Shown: positions 55,860-63,932 of the stretch, in pieces | Position numbering within the stretch: position 1 is the stretch's first letter | How the letters are laid out: the number at the start of each line of letters is the position of its first letter | Assembly (NCBI GenBank): GCA_040757085.1 | Contig: JBFLXJ010000017.1 | Location: forward strand, 155,095 to 219,094 | Length of the DNA: 64,000 nucleotides | Source of the DNA: Bacillota bacterium | Lineage (GTDB): Bacteria; Bacillota; Sulfobacillia; JACIYH01 | Reading direction: 5' to 3' | Program-made: the position numbers and the translations under genes | Notes under the pieces: model-generated | Told to the model about the DNA's origin: nothing | Database searches by the model: none | What the model saw: only the letters and a program-made list of their open reading frames with translations

Positions 55860-55955
55860 CCGGTGGAGAGCCCGGGGGTGCCGGGGACGGCGCTGGCGTC
55901 CCGCCCGGGGGGTTGAATGCGGACCGAACGTTAATCGAAGGGGGAGTACGGCAAG

Positions 55956-56972
55956 TTGGGCTGGCGCGTCGGGGTGCTGGGAGCGACTGGTGCGGTAGGG
56001 CGCGAAGTGGTGCGTCTCCTTGAGGAGCGTTGTTTTGCCGTGGACATGCTGCGGCTATGGGCCAGTCACCGCTCGGCCGGGGAGTACCTGGTGTTTCGGG
56101 GTGAGAAGGTGGAGGTGGAGGACCTGGCCACCTCCCCGGTCGGGGGAGTGGACTTCCTCTTCTCAGCCGTGGGGGATCAGGTTGCCCGGGAAATGGTGCC
56201 GGCCGCCCAGCGGGCGGGGGCGGTGGTGATCGACAAGTCGGCTGCCTTCCGTCTCGACCCGGGGGTCCCCCTGGTGGTTCCCGAGGTGAACCCCGGGGAC
56301 CTGCAGGGCCACCGGGGCATAGTGGCCAGCCCCAACTGTTCCACCATCCAGCTGGTCGTGGCCCTGGCACCCCTAGCCAGGGAAGCGGGGCTGGAGAAAG
56401 TAGTGGTGAGCACTTACCAGTCGGTATCCGGCACCGGCAGGGAGGCGATGGAGGAACTGCGGGAGCAATCCCGGGTGGTGCTGGAGGGGGGTACGCCCCG
56501 GCCTCGGGTCTATCCTCACCCCATTGCTTTCAACCTGTTTCCCCACATCGACTTCTTCGACGAGACCGGTTACTGCCGCGAGGAAATGAAGCTGGTGCAG
56601 GAGACCAGGAAGATCCTGCACCTGCCCGGCCTGGCCATCACTGCTACAGTGGCGCGTGTTCCCGTGATGGTGGGCCACGCGGAAGCGGTGTGGGTGCGCA
56701 CGCGCCGCCCCCTTTCCCCGGGGCGGGTGCGGGAAATACTGGCGGCGGCTCCGGGGGTGGTGGTGAGGGATGAGCCCGCCCGCTGCGTGTACCCCACGCC
56801 CCGCGAGGCGGCCGGGCAGGACGGCGTGCTGGTAGGCCGCATCCGGGCTGACCTGGACGACGAATACGGCATATGGATGTGGGTGGTGGCTGACAACCTG
56901 CGCAAGGGCGCGGCCACCAACGCCGTGCAGATCGCGGAACTGCTGGCGGGGTCGGGGTCGGGCACCCCCTGA
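55956..56972 (+). CDS. asd: Aspartate-semialdehyde dehydrogenase
   Basis: NADPH-dependent reduction of aspartyl phosphate. 338 residues: VGVLGATGAVGREVVRLL, DFLFSAVGDQVA, catalytic Cys in ASPNCSTIQ, STYQSVSGTGREAMEEL and HPIAFNLFPHIDFF, and VRVPVMVGHAEA-like ARVPVMVGHAEAVWV. TTG start behind AAGGGGGAG. Sits between dpaB and dapG in the lysine/dipicolinate operon. Confidence 0.96.
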   Translation: MGWRVGVLGATGAVGREVVRLLEERCFAVDMLRLWASHRSAGEYLVFRGEKVEVEDLATSPVGGVDFLFSAVGDQVAREMVPAAQRAGAVVIDKSAAFRLDPGVPLVVPEVNPGDLQGHRGIVASPNCSTIQLVVALAPLAREAGLEKVVVSTYQSVSGTGREAMEELREQSRVVLEGGTPRPRVYPHPIAFNLFPHIDFFDETGYCREEMKLVQETRKILHLPGLAITATVARVPVMVGHAEAVWVRTRRPLSPGRVREILAAAPGVVVRDEPARCVYPTPREAAGQDGVLVGRIRADLDDEYGIWMWVVADNLRKGAATNAVQIAELLAGSGSGTP

Positions 56973-56994
56973 GTTTACGCTGGCGGAGGGGGCA

Positions 56995-58215
56995 GTGGTG
57001 CGCATCCTGGTTCAGAAGTTCGGAGGGACATCGGTGGCCACACCGGCCGGGCGAGAACGGGTGTGCGAGCACGTGAGGCGGGCCGTGGAGGCGGGGTTCA
57101 GCCCCTGTGTGGTGGTTTCGGCCATGGGGCGTTACCCGGAACCCTATGCCACGGATTCCCTCATCCACCTGGCCATGGCTGCCGGCGGGCGCGTTTCCCC
57201 TCGCGAGCTGGACCTCATCATGTCCTGCGGGGAGACCATTGCCACCGTGGTAGTGAGTAGCTGCCTGGTGGCCCGTGGCATCGACGCCTGTGCCCTGACC
57301 GGGGGGCAGGCCGGCATCATCACCGACGGGGGGTTCGGGCAGGCGGAGGTAGTGCGGGTGGAGCCGGTGCGCATCCTGCGCTGCCTGGGCGAGCGGCGGG
57401 TTCCCGTGGTAGCCGGATTCCAGGGGGTAACGGAGTCAGGAGAAATCACCACCCTGGGACGGGGAGGCTCCGACACCACCGCTGCCGTGCTGGGGGCGGC
57501 CCTGCAGGCGGAGGCGGTGGAGATATACACTGACGTGGATGGCGTCAAGACCGCCGACCCGCGGCTGGTACCGGCGGCGCGCACGCTGGGGGTGGTCACC
57601 TACGACGAGGTGGCCCAGATGGCCCACGAAGGTGCCCGGGTGGTGCATCCCCGGGCGGTGGAGATTGCCATGCGGGCCGGGGTGCCCATGCGCATTCGGG
57701 ACACCTTTTCCGATTCTCCGGGCACCCTGGTCACCTTCACCTTTGCCCGGCAGGGCTGGTCTCAGGTGAGGGACGGCCGGGTGGTCACCGCCGTCACCCA
57801 TATCCCGGGGGTGGCGCGCATCCGCATTCTTAACCCGCCCTCGGGGCCCGGGGGATCCGTGCAGGTGTTCCGGTCTCTGGCCCGCGAGGGTATCAGCGTG
57901 GACATGATCCAGGTGGGCCCGGGCCACTGTGCTTTCATCGTGGGAGAAGAAGTGGCGGAGCGGGCAGCGCGCACCTTGAGAGAACAGGGGATGGAGGTCG
58001 AGATAAGGGAGGGGTGTGCCAAGGTTTCGGTGGTGGGGTCGCGCATGCGCGGCTTGCCGGGGGTGATGGCCAACGTGGCGGAAGCGCTGCACCGGGCAGG
58101 GGTGGAGATCCTGCAGACGGCGGATTCCCACGTGACCATATCGTGCCTGGTGCGGCAGGAGGACCTGGAGAAGGCCGTGCGCGCCCTGCACCACCAGTTC
58201 GGGCTGGATGCCTAG
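56995..58215 (+). CDS. dapG: Aspartate kinase (DapG type)
   Basis: First step of the aspartate family pathway. 406 residues: kinase domain with QKFGGTSVATPAGRERV, LSCGE-type IMSCGETIATVV, GFQGVTESGEITTLGRGGSD and DVDGVKTADPRLV; C-terminal tandem ACT domains with VGSRMRGLPGVMANVAEAL. B. subtilis DapG in this position is inhibited by meso-diaminopimelate. GTG 56995 or 56998. Confidence 0.95.
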   Translation: MVRILVQKFGGTSVATPAGRERVCEHVRRAVEAGFSPCVVVSAMGRYPEPYATDSLIHLAMAAGGRVSPRELDLIMSCGETIATVVVSSCLVARGIDACALTGGQAGIITDGGFGQAEVVRVEPVRILRCLGERRVPVVAGFQGVTESGEITTLGRGGSDTTAAVLGAALQAEAVEIYTDVDGVKTADPRLVPAARTLGVVTYDEVAQMAHEGARVVHPRAVEIAMRAGVPMRIRDTFSDSPGTLVTFTFARQGWSQVRDGRVVTAVTHIPGVARIRILNPPSGPGGSVQVFRSLAREGISVDMIQVGPGHCAFIVGEEVAERAARTLREQGMEVEIREGCAKVSVVGSRMRGLPGVMANVAEALHRAGVEILQTADSHVTISCLVRQEDLEKAVRALHHQFGLDA

Positions 58216-58236
58216 CCCGCAGGAGGTGCACTTCTC

Positions 58237-59127
58237 ATGAGCGAGCCGGTTTTCGGGCGGGTGGTCACCGCCATGGTGACACCTTTCACCCGCCACTGGG
58301 AGCTGGATGCTCCCCGGGCGGCGGAGCTGGCGCGCCGCCTGGTGGACATGGGGTCTGACGGCCTGGTGGTGACGGGTACCACCGGGGAATCACCGGTGCT
58401 GGCCACGGACGAGAAGCTGAAGCTCTGGGAGACGGTACTGGAGGCGGTGGGGGACCGGGTGCCGGTGGTGGCGGGGACCGGGACCAACTGCACGCGGGAT
58501 TCCATGCGCCTCACCCGCCTGGCGGAGAAGGCCGGGGTAAAGGGAGTCATGCTGGTCACCCCGTACTACAACAAGCCCCCGGCCGAGGGGCTGTACCGCC
58601 ACTTCCGGGCGGTGGCGGAATCCACCTCCCTGCCCATCATCCTGTACAACGTGCCCGGGCGGACCGGCGTGAACATGGGTCCGGCCACCGTGGCCCGGCT
58701 GGCCCAGATCCCCAACATCGTGGCCCTCAAGGAGGCCTCGGGCAACCTGGATCAGGTCACGGAGATCCTGCGCCTGGTGCCACCCGGTTTTGCCGTGTAT
58801 AGCGGGGACGACTCCCTCACCCTGCCCATCCTGGCTGTGGGGGGAGTGGGGGTGGTGAGCGTGGCTTCCCACCTGGTGGCAGGCGAGATCGGCCGTATGA
58901 TCAGCGCCTGGCGGGAAGGAAGGGTGGAGGAGGCGGCGGAGGTTCACCGACGGCTCTACCCGCTCTGCCGGGCCATGTTCCTGACCACCAATCCCGTGCC
59001 CGTGAAGGCAGCCATGAGGCTGGTGGGGTTTAATGTGGGACCGGTGCGGCCGCCGCTTTGCGAACTGAGCCCCCAGGAAGAGGCCAGCCTTTCAGGAGTG
59101 CTGCGGGAATTGGGGCTGCTTGCGTGA
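58237..59127 (+). CDS. dapA: 4-hydroxy-tetrahydrodipicolinate synthase
   Basis: Schiff-base aldolase joining pyruvate and aspartate semialdehyde; product goes to lysine/peptidoglycan and, through DpaAB, to dipicolinate. 296 residues: [54 protein letters not shown] (catalytic Tyr) and VALKEASGN (Schiff-base Lys). ATG start behind GCAGGAGG. Last gene of the lysine block; the rnj promoter overlaps its stop. Confidence 0.96.
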   Translation: MSEPVFGRVVTAMVTPFTRHWELDAPRAAELARRLVDMGSDGLVVTGTTGESPVLATDEKLKLWETVLEAVGDRVPVVAGTGTNCTRDSMRLTRLAEKAGVKGVMLVTPYYNKPPAEGLYRHFRAVAESTSLPIILYNVPGRTGVNMGPATVARLAQIPNIVALKEASGNLDQVTEILRLVPPGFAVYSGDDSLTLPILAVGGVGVVSVASHLVAGEIGRMISAWREGRVEEAAEVHRRLYPLCRAMFLTTNPVPVKAAMRLVGFNVGPVRPPLCELSPQEEASLSGVLRELGLLA

Positions 59128-59148
59128 CGGAGGCTGGCCAGATATAAT
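59120..59148 (+). promoter_or_regulatory. Sigma-A promoter for the RNase J gene
   Basis: TTGCGT (59120-59125), 17-bp spacer, TATAAT (59143-59148). The -35 overlaps the dapA stop. Transcription should begin near 59155 and immediately enter a structured leader with an intrinsic terminator. Confidence 0.85.
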
Positions 59149-59151
59149 ACG

Positions 59152-59220
59152 GGTTGGAGATTTGACGGTTCCGGTTCGGCGCGGCCGGACCGTTTTTGTG
59201 GGATTTGGGAAATCTCGACC
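59152..59220 (+). promoter_or_regulatory. Structured leader of the RNase J mRNA with embedded terminator
   Basis: Outer helix: GAGATTT (59157-59163) pairs with AAATCTC (59210-59216), extended by GGT (59152-59154) with ACC (59218-59220). Inside it lies ACGGT-CCGG (59165-59174) pairing with CCGG-ACCGT (59185-59193), followed by TTTTT (59193-59197). This inner hairpin is a proper intrinsic terminator about 10-40 nt from the predicted start site. Confidence 0.6.
59165..59197 (+). terminator. Intrinsic terminator between dapA and rnj
   Basis: Stem ACGGT(T)CCGG / CCGGACCGT with one bulged T, 10-nt loop, then TTTTT. It ends the dpa-asd-dap operon and, because the rnj promoter lies upstream of it, also sits in the rnj leader. 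Confidence 0.8.
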
Positions 59221-59300
59221 GGGCGAGACCTGGCGCACGGTGGGGCCCATGGCGGGGTTTTGTGGCTATTTAAAGGGGCACCTGGAGGTGGTATTTTTTC

Positions 59301-60971
59301 ATGGTGAGGAAATCAGCCCGCCCCACCCTGCGCATCATCCCCCTGGGAGGCCTGGGGGAAATCGGAAAGAACATGACCGTGGTCGAGTGCGGTGATGACC
59401 TCCTGGTCATCGACTGCGGGCTGGCCTTTCCCGAAGAAGAGATGCTGGGGGTGGACATCGTCATCCCCGACATCTCTTACCTGCAGCAAAACATGGACCG
59501 GGTGCGCGCGGTGGTACTCACCCACGGTCACGAGGACCACGTGGGTGCCATCCCCTACCTTCTTCCCCACCTTCCCGTTCCGTTCTACGGTACCCCTCTC
59601 ACCCTGGGGCTGGTGCGGGGCAAGCTGGTGGAGACTGGGGCGGCCGATCAGTTCGACGGGCGGGCCCTGCAGGCGGGTGAGAAGGCCGAGATAGGTTGCT
59701 TCCAGGTGGAGTTCTTCCGGGTCACCCACTCGGTCCCCGACGCGGTGGGGTTGGCAATCCGTACCCCTGCCGGTCTGGTGGTGCACACCAGCGACTTCAA
59801 GTTCGACCAGACTCCTGTGGACGGCCGGGTTTCCGACATCGGACGACTGGGGGAATTGGGCCAGGAGGGCGTGCTGGTCCTCCTGAGCGACTCCACGGGA
59901 GCGGAACGCCCCGGCTTCACGCCGTCCGAGAAGTCCGTGGGCAAGACCCTACAGGAGGTTTTCCGATCGACCAGGTCCCGGGTGCTGGTGGCCTCCTTTG
60001 CCACCCACCTGCACCGCATCCAGCAGGTGATCACCGCCTCCTACCAGCAGGGTCGGTACGTGGGCGTCATCGGACGGAGCATGGAGGATACCGTCCAGGT
60101 GGCCATGACCCTGGGGTACCTGGACGTACCCGAGGGGATGATGCTGGACATCGAGGAACTGGAGGGTCTGCCTCCCGACAAGGTGACCATCCTCACCACC
60201 GGCAGCCAGGGCGAGCCCATGTCCGCCCTCACCCGCATGGCGGTGGGCGAGCACAAGCGGGTGAACATCAATCCCGGCGACACGGTGGTTATTGCCGCTT
60301 CGCCCGTTCCCGGCAACGAGAAGATGGTGGCACGTACCATCGACAACCTGTACCGCCGGGGAGCGCGGGTGATATACGGGCCGGATGCCGGCGTGCACGT
60401 TTCCGGGCACGGCAGCCAGGAGGAGTTGAAGCTCATGCTCAACCTGCTGCGGCCCCGCTTCTTCGTGCCCGTGCACGGCGAGTACCGGCACCTGGTCCAC
60501 CACGCTGCCCTGGCCGAGGCAGTGGGCATCCCCCGCCGCAACATCCTGGTGGGGGACAACGGGTCCGTCTTCGAGTTCAGCAAGGACGTGGCGGCCATTA
60601 CCGGGCGGGTGGACGCCGGTATCCTGATGGTGGACGGCCTGGGTGTGGGTGATGTGGGCAGCGTGGTGCTCCGGGATCGCCGGCAACTGGCGGAGGACGG
60701 CATCGTGGTGGTGGTGATCGCCGTGGACCAGGAGACCGGCGAACTGGCTTCCGGACCCGAGGTGGTCACCCGCGGCTTCGTGTACGTGCGGGAATCCGAG
60801 GCCCTGCTGGAGCAGGTGCGGGCCACCGTGCGCGAGGCGCTGGCGCGGCGGAACAACCACCGTCCCGACTGGCCCCAGCTTAAGAATGTCATCCGCGAGA
60901 CCCTGTCGCGCGAACTCTTCGAGCGCACCGGACGCAGGCCCATGATCCTCCCCATAGTCATGGAAGTCTGA
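59301..60971 (+). CDS. rnj: Ribonuclease J
   Basis: Metallo-beta-lactamase/beta-CASP ribonuclease with endo- and 5'-3' exo-activity in mRNA decay. 556 residues: IIPLGGLGEIGKNMTVVE, metal motif THGHEDHVGAIPY, HSVPDAVGLAI, SDSTGAERPGFTPSE, beta-CASP GRSMEDTV, TTGSQGEPMSALTR and VHGEYRHLVHHA, then the C-terminal domain. ATG 59301. Position after dapA corresponds to B. subtilis rnjB. Confidence 0.95.
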   Translation: MVRKSARPTLRIIPLGGLGEIGKNMTVVECGDDLLVIDCGLAFPEEEMLGVDIVIPDISYLQQNMDRVRAVVLTHGHEDHVGAIPYLLPHLPVPFYGTPLTLGLVRGKLVETGAADQFDGRALQAGEKAEIGCFQVEFFRVTHSVPDAVGLAIRTPAGLVVHTSDFKFDQTPVDGRVSDIGRLGELGQEGVLVLLSDSTGAERPGFTPSEKSVGKTLQEVFRSTRSRVLVASFATHLHRIQQVITASYQQGRYVGVIGRSMEDTVQVAMTLGYLDVPEGMMLDIEELEGLPPDKVTILTTGSQGEPMSALTRMAVGEHKRVNINPGDTVVIAASPVPGNEKMVARTIDNLYRRGARVIYGPDAGVHVSGHGSQEELKLMLNLLRPRFFVPVHGEYRHLVHHAALAEAVGIPRRNILVGDNGSVFEFSKDVAAITGRVDAGILMVDGLGVGDVGSVVLRDRRQLAEDGIVVVVIAVDQETGELASGPEVVTRGFVYVRESEALLEQVRATVREALARRNNHRPDWPQLKNVIRETLSRELFERTGRRPMILPIVMEV

Positions 60972-61050
60972 CCGCGGGGCGGAGTTGCCCGCGTGGTTCC
61001 TGGAGGAGGAGCGGTGGTTGCTGAATCCTTCCCCGGGAGGAGGGCAGAGC

Positions 61051-61248
61051 TTGCTGGTAGTGGATCGGTTCGAGGGAGAATGGGTGGTGCTGGAATGGAA
61101 AGGACGGACGTTTTCCGTGCCGCGGGGTCTGCTGCCGGAGGGGGCCAGGGAAGGGGATTGCCTGCGCTGGCACCTGGAGGTTGACGGGGAAGCAACTGCC
61201 GCGCGGCGCCGGCAAGTGAGGAACCTCCTCGATCAACTCGAGCGCTGA
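61051..61248 (+). CDS. DUF3006 family small protein
   Basis: 65 residues from TTG 61051, preceded by GGGAGGAGGG with 7-nt spacing. LVVDRFEGEWVVLEWKGRTFSVPRGLLPEG (in parts) then AREGDCLRW is the DUF3006 pattern, an OB/SH3-like small domain. A longer frame from TTG 60985 would add 22 unconserved residues. DUF3006 genes are commonly next to ComEC-type MBL hydrolase genes, as here. Function unknown. Confidence 0.8.
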   Translation: MLVVDRFEGEWVVLEWKGRTFSVPRGLLPEGAREGDCLRWHLEVDGEATAARRRQVRNLLDQLER

Positions 61249-61281
61249 TGCCATCTGGGTGGCGCTGCAGGGCTGGTTTCT

Positions 61282-62286
61282 GTGAAGCGGGCGTCCTCGG
61301 GTACGTTGGTACGGGCGATACGGGTGGCGCGGGTGTGCCTGCTGGCACTGCTGGTTCTGGGCCTGGTGCTGGGGGCGGCTGGCTGCCTGCCAGGCTCCGG
61401 CCAGGTTGCCGGGCCGGCGCTGATGGGCCCGGGGGCGGGGCAGGCCGGGCGGGAACCTGGGCAGGGCTGGCAACCCGGGCAGGCAGCCGTCCACTTCCTG
61501 GATGTGGGGCAGGGAGACAGCATCCTGGTCCAGTTTCCCTCGGGATTTACCATGCTCATCGACGGCGGCAGTCGGGAAGCCGGGCCGGGCGTGGTGGAGT
61601 ACATGCGGTCGCAGGGGATCAGGCGCCTTGATGCGCTGGTGGTGACCCACGGTCACGAGGATCACGTGGGCGGTTTGCCTGCTGTGATCAGTTCTTTTCC
61701 GGTGGGGCGGGCGTACCTTTACCCCGGGGAGCACACCACTGCGGCGTACGAGTCCCTCTTGCGGGCGCTGGTCCGGGAGAAGGTGCCGGTCACCAGGGCG
61801 AAGGCCGGCACGGTCATCCGGCAGGAAGGGGGCCAGGAGGGGCAGCCCGCCGGGGTGAGCGGGAAGGGGCCGGCCACCCGGGCGGTGGTGCTGGGCCCGC
61901 TTAAGGAGTACGACGAACAAAACGATTGCTCCCTGGTGGTGAGGCTCGGGGTGGGGCGGGTGGTGTTTCTCTTCACGGGGGATGCCAGCGGGGTGGTGGA
62001 GGCGGACATGATGGCGGCGGGTGCAGAGGTGGACGCCGACGTCCTCAAGGTGGGGCATCATGGCAGTGCTACCTCGACCAGCGCCGCGTTCCTGCGGGCT
62101 GTGTCGCCCCGCTGGGCGGTGATCAGCGTGGGGAAGGACAATCCGTTCGGCCATCCCGCCTCGTCGGTACTGCGCCGGTTATCCCGGGCCGGCGCCACCG
62201 TGTACCGAACAGACCGAAGCGGCACCGTGGTCTTTTTCACTGACGGTCGGGAGGTGTGGATAAGAACCGAGCGCAACGGCGAATGA
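61282..62286 (+). CDS. Extracytoplasmic ComEC-type metallo-beta-lactamase lipoprotein
   Basis: 334 residues. N-terminal signal peptide (basic RASSGTLVRAIRVAR, hydrophobic core LLALLVLGLVL) with a lipobox-like GAAGC, Cys35; then a Gly/Pro-rich linker and an MBL domain homologous to the C-terminal hydrolase part of ComEC: HFLDVGQGDSILVQFPSG, THGHEDHVGGLPA, LFTGDAS, VLKVGHHGSATSTS. Metal ligands are present. Such stand-alone proteins are secreted DNases/phosphodiesterases or of unknown substrate. GTG start. Confidence 0.85.
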   Translation: MKRASSGTLVRAIRVARVCLLALLVLGLVLGAAGCLPGSGQVAGPALMGPGAGQAGREPGQGWQPGQAAVHFLDVGQGDSILVQFPSGFTMLIDGGSREAGPGVVEYMRSQGIRRLDALVVTHGHEDHVGGLPAVISSFPVGRAYLYPGEHTTAAYESLLRALVREKVPVTRAKAGTVIRQEGGQEGQPAGVSGKGPATRAVVLGPLKEYDEQNDCSLVVRLGVGRVVFLFTGDASGVVEADMMAAGAEVDADVLKVGHHGSATSTSAAFLRAVSPRWAVISVGKDNPFGHPASSVLRRLSRAGATVYRTDRSGTVVFFTDGREVWIRTERNGE

Positions 62287-62614
62287 TTTCACCGGGGCTA
62301 AGTTGGGGGACGGGAGCCGGGTCGCTGCTGGGGACCGGTGGTCTTATGCAAGCACTTGATAACACAAGCACAAGGCAAATGCAAGAAATGAGCAACCACC
62401 TGGCAAGCAGGAGTGGGAGGGGCAGTGTCGAATACTTAGTGCGGGCGAACGGGGCCTCCGCGCGGAGGCGGTCGCCTTGTATTGGGGAGGGATTGTGAAT
62501 CCGTTCACGAGAGAAGGGGGGAGGTGAAGCAGGCTTAAGGGGCGGCACCTCGCGCAGCTGGTAACTGTCTCATTCGGGCCGTGGCAATGCCCGGCCCCGC
62601 AGGGAGGGGTAAGC
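62287..62614 (+). other. Intergenic region without a recognised gene
   Basis: About 330 bp. It holds a less GC-rich stretch at 62345-62395, where a promoter for the YeiH region is expected but no clear -35/-10 pair stands out, and a perfect 16-bp palindrome GCCTCCGCGCGGAGGC at 62454-62469. Short open frames here lack ribosome sites and coding character. Confidence 0.5.
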
Positions 62615-62722
62615 ATGAAGATCACCGAGGACTGGTGGTCGGTAATCATCGGCTTCGTACTCATCTTCGCGGCCACCGTCGGCTTCAAGGTACCCTGGAA
62701 GATCTTCACGTACGGGGGGTGA
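62615..62722 (+). CDS. 35-residue single-pass membrane peptide before the YeiH transporter
   Basis: ATG 62615 is preceded by a strong AGGGAGGGG site 5 nt upstream. The peptide begins MKITEDWWSVIIGFVLIFA, then a short hydrophobic stretch and KVPWKIFTYGG; one membrane helix spans about residues 8-24. The EDWW-x-V-x-x-G pattern resembles the N-terminal first helix of larger PSE/YeiH-family transporters in anaerobes, which the 360-residue protein encoded 6 nt downstream lacks. I read it as a split-off N-terminal segment or small partner subunit. Confidence 0.7.
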   Translation: MKITEDWWSVIIGFVLIFAATVGFKVPWKIFTYGG

Positions 62723-62728
62723 TGGCAA

Positions 62729-63811
62729 GTGTCGAGTAAGCCTGCTCCGGCGGCGCAGCCGGCCCAGTCTTCCAAGACCGCGGGTCTCATCGTGGGCCTG
62801 GTAATCATCATTGTGCTGGCCCTTCTCACGAACTACCTTTCCAACCACCCCAAGGTGCACAAGGCCCTTGAGTTCCCGCTCTGGGCCGCCGCACTGGGCC
62901 TGGTGGTCAACATCATCCTGACGGCTACCGGCACCAGGCAGTTCATCATGCCGGCGGTCCGGACAGAGTTGTTCCTGAAGATCGGTCTCGTGCTCCTGGG
63001 TTGCAGCGTGAACATCAAGCAGATCGGCGTCGTAGGTGGCAAGGGCATAGTGCAGGCCCTCATCATGGTCACCTGCGTGTTCTTCTTCACGTATTGGCTG
63101 GGGGGTGTGTTCAGACTGCCCGATAAGATGCGGGCAGTGATGGCCACGGCCATCTCCATCTGCGGCGTGTCGGCGGCCATCGCCGCGGCCGGGTCGGTGC
63201 TGGCGGGCAAGGAAGAACTCACGTACATCACCGCCCTTGTCATCTTCACCGCCCTGCCGCTCATGGTCCTCATGCCTTACCTGGCCCACGTGTGGAACCT
63301 GCCCACGCAAGTGGCGGGCGCGTGGTTCGGGGGCAACATCGACACCACCGCCGCGGTGGTGGGGGCGGGCGCCATCCACAGCGAAGCGGCCATGAAGGTG
63401 GCCTCCATCGTGAAGATGTCCCAGAACGCCCTCATCGGCGTGGTGGCGTTCATCCTGGCCCTCTACTTCACCACCGTGGTGGAGCGGAAGAACGGGGGCA
63501 CCGGCGAGCGGCCCAGCGCCCGGGTGATCTGGGATCGCTTCCCCAAGTTCGTGATCGGCTTCGTTGTCGCGTCCGTCATCGTGAGCCTGGGCTGGCTGAG
63601 CAAAGACGTGGTCAAGGTGGTCAACGACTTGAGGAGCTGGCTGTTCACCCTGGCCTTCGTGTGCATCGGCCTGGAACTCTCCTTCGCCGAGTTCAAGCGG
63701 CTGGGATTCGGACCTACGGTGGTATACGTCATCGCCACCATCTTCAACACCGTGCTGGCACTGGGCGTGGCCTACCTGGTGTTCGGTGGCATCCTCTTCC
63801 CGGCGGGCTAG
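62729..63811 (+). CDS. YeiH/PSE family transporter (putative sulfate or sulfite exporter family)
   Basis: 360-residue polytopic membrane protein, about ten helices. Family blocks: RTELFLKIGLVLLGCSVNIKQI, AISICGVSAAIAAAGSVLAGKEE, AGAWFGGNIDTTAAVVGAGAI, VKMSQNALIGVVAF and CIGLELSFAEF. The family name (putative sulfate exporter) is based on context in sulfur users; transport has not been shown for most members. GTG start behind the 35-aa peptide gene, likely cotranscribed. A ferredoxin gene follows. Confidence 0.88.
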   Translation: MSSKPAPAAQPAQSSKTAGLIVGLVIIIVLALLTNYLSNHPKVHKALEFPLWAAALGLVVNIILTATGTRQFIMPAVRTELFLKIGLVLLGCSVNIKQIGVVGGKGIVQALIMVTCVFFFTYWLGGVFRLPDKMRAVMATAISICGVSAAIAAAGSVLAGKEELTYITALVIFTALPLMVLMPYLAHVWNLPTQVAGAWFGGNIDTTAAVVGAGAIHSEAAMKVASIVKMSQNALIGVVAFILALYFTTVVERKNGGTGERPSARVIWDRFPKFVIGFVVASVIVSLGWLSKDVVKVVNDLRSWLFTLAFVCIGLELSFAEFKRLGFGPTVVYVIATIFNTVLALGVAYLVFGGILFPAG

Positions 63812-63871
63812 TGCTGGCTCGGGTATAGCAAGGCAGGTTGCTGTCGCAAGAGGCGAAGCAAAACCGGCGAG

Positions 63872-63907
63872 GCGGTGGGCGCGCGGGGTGCCTCGAGCGC
63901 CCACCGC
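63872..63907 (+). terminator. Long inverted repeat after the YeiH gene
   Basis: Perfect 11-bp repeat GCGGTGGGCGC (63872-63882) and GCGCCCACCGC (63897-63907), 14-nt loop, no T-run. May be a terminator-like or stability hairpin between the transporter and the ferredoxin gene. Confidence 0.5.
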
Positions 63908-63932
63908 GCCGTAGAAAGGAAAGTGAGCCGCA

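Noticed and set aside
59120-59395. 91-codon frame overlapping the dapA stop and rnj start
   Set aside because: It covers the rnj promoter, terminator and leader and is translated out of frame with rnj; no protein similarity.
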